From contig JADJYW010000004.1 of NCBI GenBank assembly GCA_016719605.1, positions 372,001-436,000 of the forward strand: 64,000 nt of DNA. Reading direction: 5' to 3'. This stretch comes from Lewinellaceae bacterium (lineage in GTDB: Bacteria; Bacteroidota; Bacteroidia; Chitinophagales; Saprospiraceae). Of the stretch, positions 59,678 through 64,000 are shown piece after piece. Made by a program: the position numbers and the translations under genes. The notes below the pieces were generated by a model. It worked only from the letters and a program-made list of their open reading frames with translations, did no database searches and was not told the origin of the DNA. How positions within the stretch are numbered: position 1 is the first letter of the stretch; the number at the start of each line of letters is the position of its first letter.

Positions 59678-60820
59678 ATGACCATCACATCCAAACTCCC
59701 GAACGTCGGCACCACGATTTTCACCGTCATGTCGGGTTTGGCCAACCAGTACGGGGCCATCAACCTGTCGCAGGGTTTCCCGAATTTCAACCCGTCGGAG
59801 CGGCTGCAGCGGCTCGTTTTCGACCATATTCAGCGCGGCGACAACCAGTACGCGCCCATGCCGGGCGTGCCGCTGTTGCGTGCGCGCATCGCCGAAAAAA
59901 TGGAGCGGCTGTACGGCCGGCCCCTGGACCCGGAAACGGAAATAACGGTGACTGCCGGCGGCACCCAGGCCATTTTTTGCGCCATTGCCGCATTCGTGCA
60001 TCCCGGCGACGAGGTCATCCTGATCGAACCCTGCTACGACTCGTATCGCCCATCCGTGGAAACAGTTGGCGGAACGGTGATCGCCTACCCGTTGTCGGCG
60101 CCCGACTACCGGATTGACTGGCCGGCAGTTGGCCGCCTCATCACGCCGCGCACGCGTATGGTTTGCATCAATACGCCCAACAACCCCACGGGAACCCTGC
60201 TGCGCGAAGCCGATATGATGGCCCTGAGCCAACTGCTGAAAAATACCGATGTACTGGTGCTCAGCGACGAGGTGTACGAGCACCTTATTTTCGACGGCGA
60301 GCCGCATGCTTCGGCCCTTCGTTACCCCGACCTGTATGCCCGCAGCCTGTGCATTTATTCTTTTGGAAAAACCTACCACAACACCGGCTGGAAAACCGGC
60401 TACTGCATCGCGCCGCCCGACCTGACCCGCGAATTCCGCAAGGTGCACCAGTTCAATGTGTTTTCGGGCAACCACCCCATGCAGGCCGCTTTTGCCGATT
60501 TTATGGCCGACGCATCGGAATACGCAGGCTTGCCCGAGTTTTACCAGCGCAAACGCGACGTGTTCCAGCAAGCTATGGCCGGTACGCGCTTCCGGGCCAT
60601 TCCCTGCGCCGGCACCTATTTCCAACTGTACGACTACTCGGCCATCAGCGACGAGCCGGACCTCGATTTTTGCAAACGCCTGACCGCCGAATTCGGCGTG
60701 GCGGCCATCCCGGTGTCTTCCTTTTTCTCCGACAAACGCGATGATCGGGTGATCCGATTCTGTTTTGCCAAAACAGAAGATGTGCTGGAGCAAGCCGGAG
60801 CGTGCCTGGCAAAAGTGTAG
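59678..60820 (+). CDS. Methionine-type PLP aminotransferase (YbdL-like)
   Basis: The 380-residue class I/II aminotransferase has 'AINLSQGFPNFNPSERLQRL', 'TVTAGGTQAIFCAIAAFVH', 'CINTPNNPTGTLLREADM', 'VLVLSDEVYEHLIFDGEPH' and the PLP-Lys motif 'YSFGKTYHNTGWKTGYCIAP'. The spacing and 'QGFPNF' start fit the YbdL / kynurenine aminotransferase subgroup, which prefers methionine or other large amino acids. In methionine salvage it makes methionine from its keto acid. Start ATG at 59678. Confidence 0.88.
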   Translation: MTITSKLPNVGTTIFTVMSGLANQYGAINLSQGFPNFNPSERLQRLVFDHIQRGDNQYAPMPGVPLLRARIAEKMERLYGRPLDPETEITVTAGGTQAIFCAIAAFVHPGDEVILIEPCYDSYRPSVETVGGTVIAYPLSAPDYRIDWPAVGRLITPRTRMVCINTPNNPTGTLLREADMMALSQLLKNTDVLVLSDEVYEHLIFDGEPHASALRYPDLYARSLCIYSFGKTYHNTGWKTGYCIAPPDLTREFRKVHQFNVFSGNHPMQAAFADFMADASEYAGLPEFYQRKRDVFQQAMAGTRFRAIPCAGTYFQLYDYSAISDEPDLDFCKRLTAEFGVAAIPVSSFFSDKRDDRVIRFCFAKTEDVLEQAGACLAKV

Positions 60821-60844
60821 TCACCCAAAAAACGCTAAACGCTC

Positions 60845-60852
60845 TAACTTTG
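60845..60852 (+). promoter_or_regulatory. Putative -7 element (TAACTTTG)
   Basis: It matches TAnnTTTG, 39 nt before the start of the first GNAT-like gene. Confidence 0.5.
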
Positions 60853-60890
60853 GCGCCGCATCCCGTCTGCCAACCTAACCTGCTGTTTTC

Positions 60891-62015
60891 ATGTCCGTTT
60901 CTATTCGTACCGTTCAAGGCCCCAAGGATCTTCGCACGTTTATCTACCTGCCCGAGAAGATTCATGCCGATCACCCCAACTGGATGCCGCCCTTGTACAT
61001 GGACGAGAAGGTGTACTTCGATCCGGCCAAGAATAAAGCCTTTGCGTACTGCGATACCGTGTTGTTTTTGGCTTACAAAGACGACAAACCCCAGGGGCGT
61101 ATCATGGGCATCATCCACCATCCTTACAACACAGACCACGGCGAAAAAAACGTGCGCTTCATGCACCTGGACTGCTACGACGACGAAGAGGTCTGCCAGG
61201 CATTGCTGAACGCCGTAGAGCAATGGGGGCGGGACAAGGGTATGAGCCGCATCATCGGGCCGTTCGGGTTTTCAGACAAAGACCCGCAAGGGTTGCTGGT
61301 GGAAGGTTTTGACAAACCACCGATCATGGTCACCGTTTGCAACCATCCGTACCTGCCGCGTTTTGTGGAAAACAAGGGATACACAAAACTCACTGATTGT
61401 ATGGACTACCTCATTGATATCCAAAACGGTATCCCGGAGGTTTATCCCAAGATATTTGAGCGCATCCAGCGGACAACCCCGTATCGCTTGCTGGAATTCA
61501 AAAAAACGCGCGAGCTCAAGCCGTACATCGTTCCGGTGTTTGAACTGATCAACCGTACCTACACCCACTTGTACGGATTCTCTCCGTTGGACGAACAGGA
61601 AATGCACGAGCTGGCAGACCGTTACCTGCCCATTCTGGATCCGCGTTTCCTGAAAGTGGTGCTGAATGAAGAGGGGCGCCTGATTGCTTTTATGCTGGGC
61701 ATGCCCAACATGACCAAGGGTATCCAGCGTGCCAAAGGGAAACTCTTCCCGTTTGGCTTTATCCACATCCTGTACGCGGCCAAAACCGCCAAACAACTGG
61801 ACCTGCTGCTGGGCGCTATTGACGAGCCATACCGCGGCCGCGGGCTGGATATTCTGATGGGCTGGAAAATGATTGACGGCGCCAGAAAAGCCGGCATCCA
61901 GACCTTCGAAACCAACCTCGTGCTCGAGACCAATACCGCCATGCGTGCCGAGTACGAACGGCTGGGCGCCAAACTGTACAAGGTGTTTCGGATTTACCAA
62001 AAAGACCTGCTCTAA
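60891..62015 (+). CDS. GNAT-like N-acetyltransferase family protein, copy A
   Basis: This 374-residue protein shows two GNAT-like regions. The first half has 'VLFLAYKDDKPQGRIMGIIH' and 'GRDKGMSRIIGPFGFSDKDP'. The second half has 'YRGRGLDILMGWKMIDGARK' (acetyl-CoA-binding loop-like R-G-R-G) and 'LVLETNTAMRAEYERLGAKL', the usual GNAT end. Proteins of this double-GNAT type are widespread in Bacteroidota; the substrate is unknown. A close paralogue follows. 'PEVYPKIFERIQRTTPYRLL' separates the two parts. Confidence 0.75.
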   Translation: MSVSIRTVQGPKDLRTFIYLPEKIHADHPNWMPPLYMDEKVYFDPAKNKAFAYCDTVLFLAYKDDKPQGRIMGIIHHPYNTDHGEKNVRFMHLDCYDDEEVCQALLNAVEQWGRDKGMSRIIGPFGFSDKDPQGLLVEGFDKPPIMVTVCNHPYLPRFVENKGYTKLTDCMDYLIDIQNGIPEVYPKIFERIQRTTPYRLLEFKKTRELKPYIVPVFELINRTYTHLYGFSPLDEQEMHELADRYLPILDPRFLKVVLNEEGRLIAFMLGMPNMTKGIQRAKGKLFPFGFIHILYAAKTAKQLDLLLGAIDEPYRGRGLDILMGWKMIDGARKAGIQTFETNLVLETNTAMRAEYERLGAKLYKVFRIYQKDLL

Positions 62016-62062
62016 ATGCGGAATAAGTGGGCGTGAACAGGGAGCCAAGCCGTCAATACCGT

Positions 62063-62070
62063 TACTTTTG
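62063..62070 (+). promoter_or_regulatory. Putative -7 element (TACTTTTG) ahead of the MITE
   Basis: It matches TAnnTTTG and lies about 215 nt upstream of the second GNAT-like gene, with the MITE-like element between promoter and gene. Confidence 0.45.
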
Positions 62071-62089
62071 CTCGGCCTCGCCCAGCAAC

Positions 62090-62273
62090 TAAGAGCGTGT
62101 TTAAATTTTAGTGCTGGAGCGAGGGCGAGCCAATTTTGTTTCTATTGAGGCAAAATTTGCAGCCGTAGCCGGGTGCCTACGGCGAAAATTTTAACGAAAA
62201 TAGAAATGAAATTGGCCGTCCGTAGCCCAGCGACTAAATTTTAAACACGCTCTAAATTTCAAACACGCTCTTA
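62090..62273. mobile_element. MITE-like element, 184 bp, with TAAGAGCGTGTTT ends
   Basis: The ends TAAGAGCGTGTTT (62090-62102) and AAACACGCTCTTA (62261-62273) are perfect 13-bp inverted repeats. A nested inner pair, AGAGCGTGTTTAAATTTTAG and CTAAATTTTAAACACGCTCT (62234-62253), matches at 19 of 20 positions. There is no coding capacity. It lies in the leader region of the second GNAT-like gene. Confidence 0.8.
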
Positions 62274-62285
62274 AACCTCCCGCTG

Positions 62286-63413
62286 ATGTCTGTTCATATC
62301 CGTGCTGTACAAGGAGCGATAGACCTGAAAACGTTCATTTATCTGCCTGCCGCCATTCATGCCGATCATCCCAACTGGATGCCGCCCTTGTACATGGATG
62401 AAAAGGCGTATTTCGATCCGGCAAAAAACAAGTCCTTTTCGTACTGCGATACCGTGTTGTTTTTGGCCTACAAAGACGACAAACCCCGGGGGCGCATCAT
62501 GGGCATCATCCACCATCCCTACAACACGGAGCATCAGGAAAAAACCGTGCGGTTTGCACACCTGGACTGCTACGACGATGAGGAGGTTTGTCATGCCCTT
62601 CTGAACGCCGTGGAACAATGGGGCCGGGAAAAAGGTATGAACCGCATCATCGGGCCATTCGGGTTTTCGGGTCGGGAGCCACAAGGGTTGCTGGTGGAAG
62701 GATTTGACAAACCGCCGATCATGGTCACCATTTGCAACCTCCCGTATTTGCCGGTTTTTGTGGAGCGCAACGGCTATGTGAAAGAACTGGACTGTATGGA
62801 TTACCTGATTGATATCAACAAGGACATCCCGGAAATTTATCCCAGGATATTCGAGCGCGTCAGCCGAAACACCCAATTCCGCTTGCTGGAATTTCATAAA
62901 ACCGGCGAGATGAAACCGTACATCATTCCGATTTTTGAGTTGATCAACCGTACCTACGCCGGGCTGCACGGATTCTCGCCACTGGACGATCAGGAGATGC
63001 GCGAAATGTCCGCCCGGTATTTGCCTATCCTGGATTCGCGTTTTTTGAAAGTGGTGCTGGACGAATCGGGCAGGTTGATCGCCTTTATGCTGGGTATCCC
63101 CAACATGACCAAAGGTATCCAGCGCGCCAAAGGGCGGCTCTACCCGTTCGGTTTTATCCATATCCTGCTGGAAGCCAAAACGACTAAGCAGCTCGACCTG
63201 CTTTTGGGCGCCATAGACGAGCCTTACCGCGGCCGCGGACTGGATATTCTCATGGGCTGGAAAATGATCGAAAGCGCCCGGAAAGCTGGTATTAAAACCT
63301 TTGAAACCAATGTAGTTTTGGAAACCAACACCGCCATGCGTGCCGAGTACGAGCGCCTCGGCGCCAAACTGTATAAAGTATTCCGTATCTATCAAAAAGA
63401 CTTGAGCAGATGA
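62286..63413 (+). CDS. GNAT-like N-acetyltransferase family protein, copy B
   Basis: The 375-residue paralogue of the preceding gene aligns along its whole length (for example HADHPNWMPPLYMDEKAYFD, YRGRGLDILMGWKMIESARK). Differences are scattered, as in an older duplication, unlike the recent tandem copies at 4-6.8 kb. Its stop overlaps the start of trhO (ATGA), so the two are probably translationally coupled. The substrate is unknown. Confidence 0.75.
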   Translation: MSVHIRAVQGAIDLKTFIYLPAAIHADHPNWMPPLYMDEKAYFDPAKNKSFSYCDTVLFLAYKDDKPRGRIMGIIHHPYNTEHQEKTVRFAHLDCYDDEEVCHALLNAVEQWGREKGMNRIIGPFGFSGREPQGLLVEGFDKPPIMVTICNLPYLPVFVERNGYVKELDCMDYLIDINKDIPEIYPRIFERVSRNTQFRLLEFHKTGEMKPYIIPIFELINRTYAGLHGFSPLDDQEMREMSARYLPILDSRFLKVVLDESGRLIAFMLGIPNMTKGIQRAKGRLYPFGFIHILLEAKTTKQLDLLLGAIDEPYRGRGLDILMGWKMIESARKAGIKTFETNVVLETNTAMRAEYERLGAKLYKVFRIYQKDLSR

Positions 63414-64000
63414 GCAAGTTCCTCTACAACCGAATCAGCCGACGCGAACTGAAGGAACGGCTGGAACAAAATCCTGAACCGAGGGTCACCATTTCGTTTT
63501 ACAAGTACGTCACCCTGCGCAACGCCCACCTTTTTCGCGACCACCTCTACGGCCTTTTCAGCGACCTCGGTGTGCTGGGCCGCATCTATGTGGCCCGCGA
63601 AGGCGTGAATGCGCAAATTTCCGTACCGGAAGCGCGTCTGGAAGATTTTAAGGTGGCCATGAACAGCATCCTGTTTTTCCAGGGACTGCGGCTGAATATC
63701 GCCATCGAGGACGACGGAAAATCCTTCTTCGCCCTCATCATCAAGGTGCGACCCAAGATCGTGGCCGACGGCATTGACGACCCCGACTTCGATCCTCCGA
63801 CTACGGCACCCACCTCCGGGCCGAGGAATTCAACGCCCTCACCGACGACCCCGACACCATCGTGGTGGATATGCGCAACCACTACGAAAGCGAAGTGGGC
63901 CGTTTCGAGCGCGCTATCGTACCTCCGGTGGACACCTTCCGCGAGGAACTGCCGTATGTGGCTGATTTGCTGGCCGACCAGAAAGACAAAAAAATCGTGA
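63410..64000 (+). CDS. trhO: tRNA uridine(34) hydroxylase TrhO, rhodanese-related (partial, frameshifted)
   Basis: The start MSKFLYNRISRRELKERLEQ leads to the N-terminal domain 'RVTISFYKYVTLRNAHLFRD' and 'GRIYVAREGVNAQISVPEAR', diagnostic of the TrhO/YceA family, which hydroxylates U34 of tRNA to 5-hydroxyuridine. One C is missing near 63795. After correction the sequence continues SDYGTHLRAEEFNALTDDPD, 'TIVVDMRNHYESEVGRFERA', the rhodanese domain. The window ends before the catalytic Cys. It overlaps the upstream GNAT-like gene by 4 nt. Confidence 0.9.
   Translation: MSKFLYNRISRRELKERLEQNPEPRVTISFYKYVTLRNAHLFRDHLYGLFSDLGVLGRIYVAREGVNAQISVPEARLEDFKVAMNSILFFQGLRLNIAIEDDGKSFFALIIKVRPKIVADGIDDPDFDPPTTAPTSGPRNSTPSPTTPTPSWWICATTTKAKWAVSSALSYLRWTPSARNCRMWLICWPTRKTKKS

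Overview
The window comes from a Gram-negative Bacteroidota bacterium, most likely of the Saprospiria type. Three signs support this. There is a SprB-repeat surface protein with a type B (CHU_C) type IX secretion sorting domain, and a PorE-like lipoprotein of the same secretion system. Many genes are preceded by the Bacteroidota -7 promoter element TAnnTTTG. Enzymes such as methylmalonyl-CoA epimerase, NadC, aconitase and RsfS have sequences typical of this phylum. GC content is moderately high in the core and lower in the tRNA-linked island.

Layout. 0-7.7 kb: end of a very large secreted adhesin, then a minus-strand cluster of exported proteins holding a tandem duplication of a lipase-like gene whose serine nucleophile position is Asp. 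8.3-13.7 kb: housekeeping genes (mce, nadC, thioredoxin-like, lytic transglycosylase, DUF2480, scpB, PhoD-like phosphatase). 14.2-19.3 kb: PorE-like lipoprotein and a SNF2 helicase. 20-25.5 kb: an ECF sigma factor followed by a membrane-anchored beta-barrel protein and a run of lipoproteins and barrels, partly duplicated. 25.6-32.5 kb: acnA, birA, rsfS, ftsH, nadD, rbfA. 32.8-39.9 kb: an integrated element in tRNA-Lys carrying a C5 methyltransferase, a putative restriction enzyme, Vsr, an iteron array beside a replication-initiator-like gene, a helix-turn-helix protein and a tyrosine recombinase. 40-45 kb: secreted GH38 and GH13 glycosidases. 45.2-56.3 kb: an accessory region with toxin-antitoxin-like pairs, two HNH nucleases, XisI, an IS21 element, and a 5'-truncated mfd whose last 75 bp recur as direct repeats between small gene cassettes. 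56.4-64 kb: enoyl-CoA hydratase, a DUF962 protein, a nucleoside transporter, a methionine-type aminotransferase, a tandem pair of GNAT-like proteins and TrhO (cut by the window end).

Most unusual is the 50.7-53.3 kb cassette array. Three 75-bp copies of the 3' end of mfd, all ending at the same base, separate gene pairs (UPF0175/DUF3368; small protein/nucleotidyltransferase; helical protein/HNH), and each pair has a -7-like promoter element about 20 nt before its first ATG. This looks like repeated, site-specific acquisition of small addiction or defence modules at the end of mfd.

Caution: at least fifteen genes, including the essential ftsH, carry single-base frameshifts, often in homopolymers. 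This pattern points to residual sequencing or assembly indels. Frameshifted genes are therefore annotated over their corrected extent, and I do not treat them as true pseudogenes without read support.
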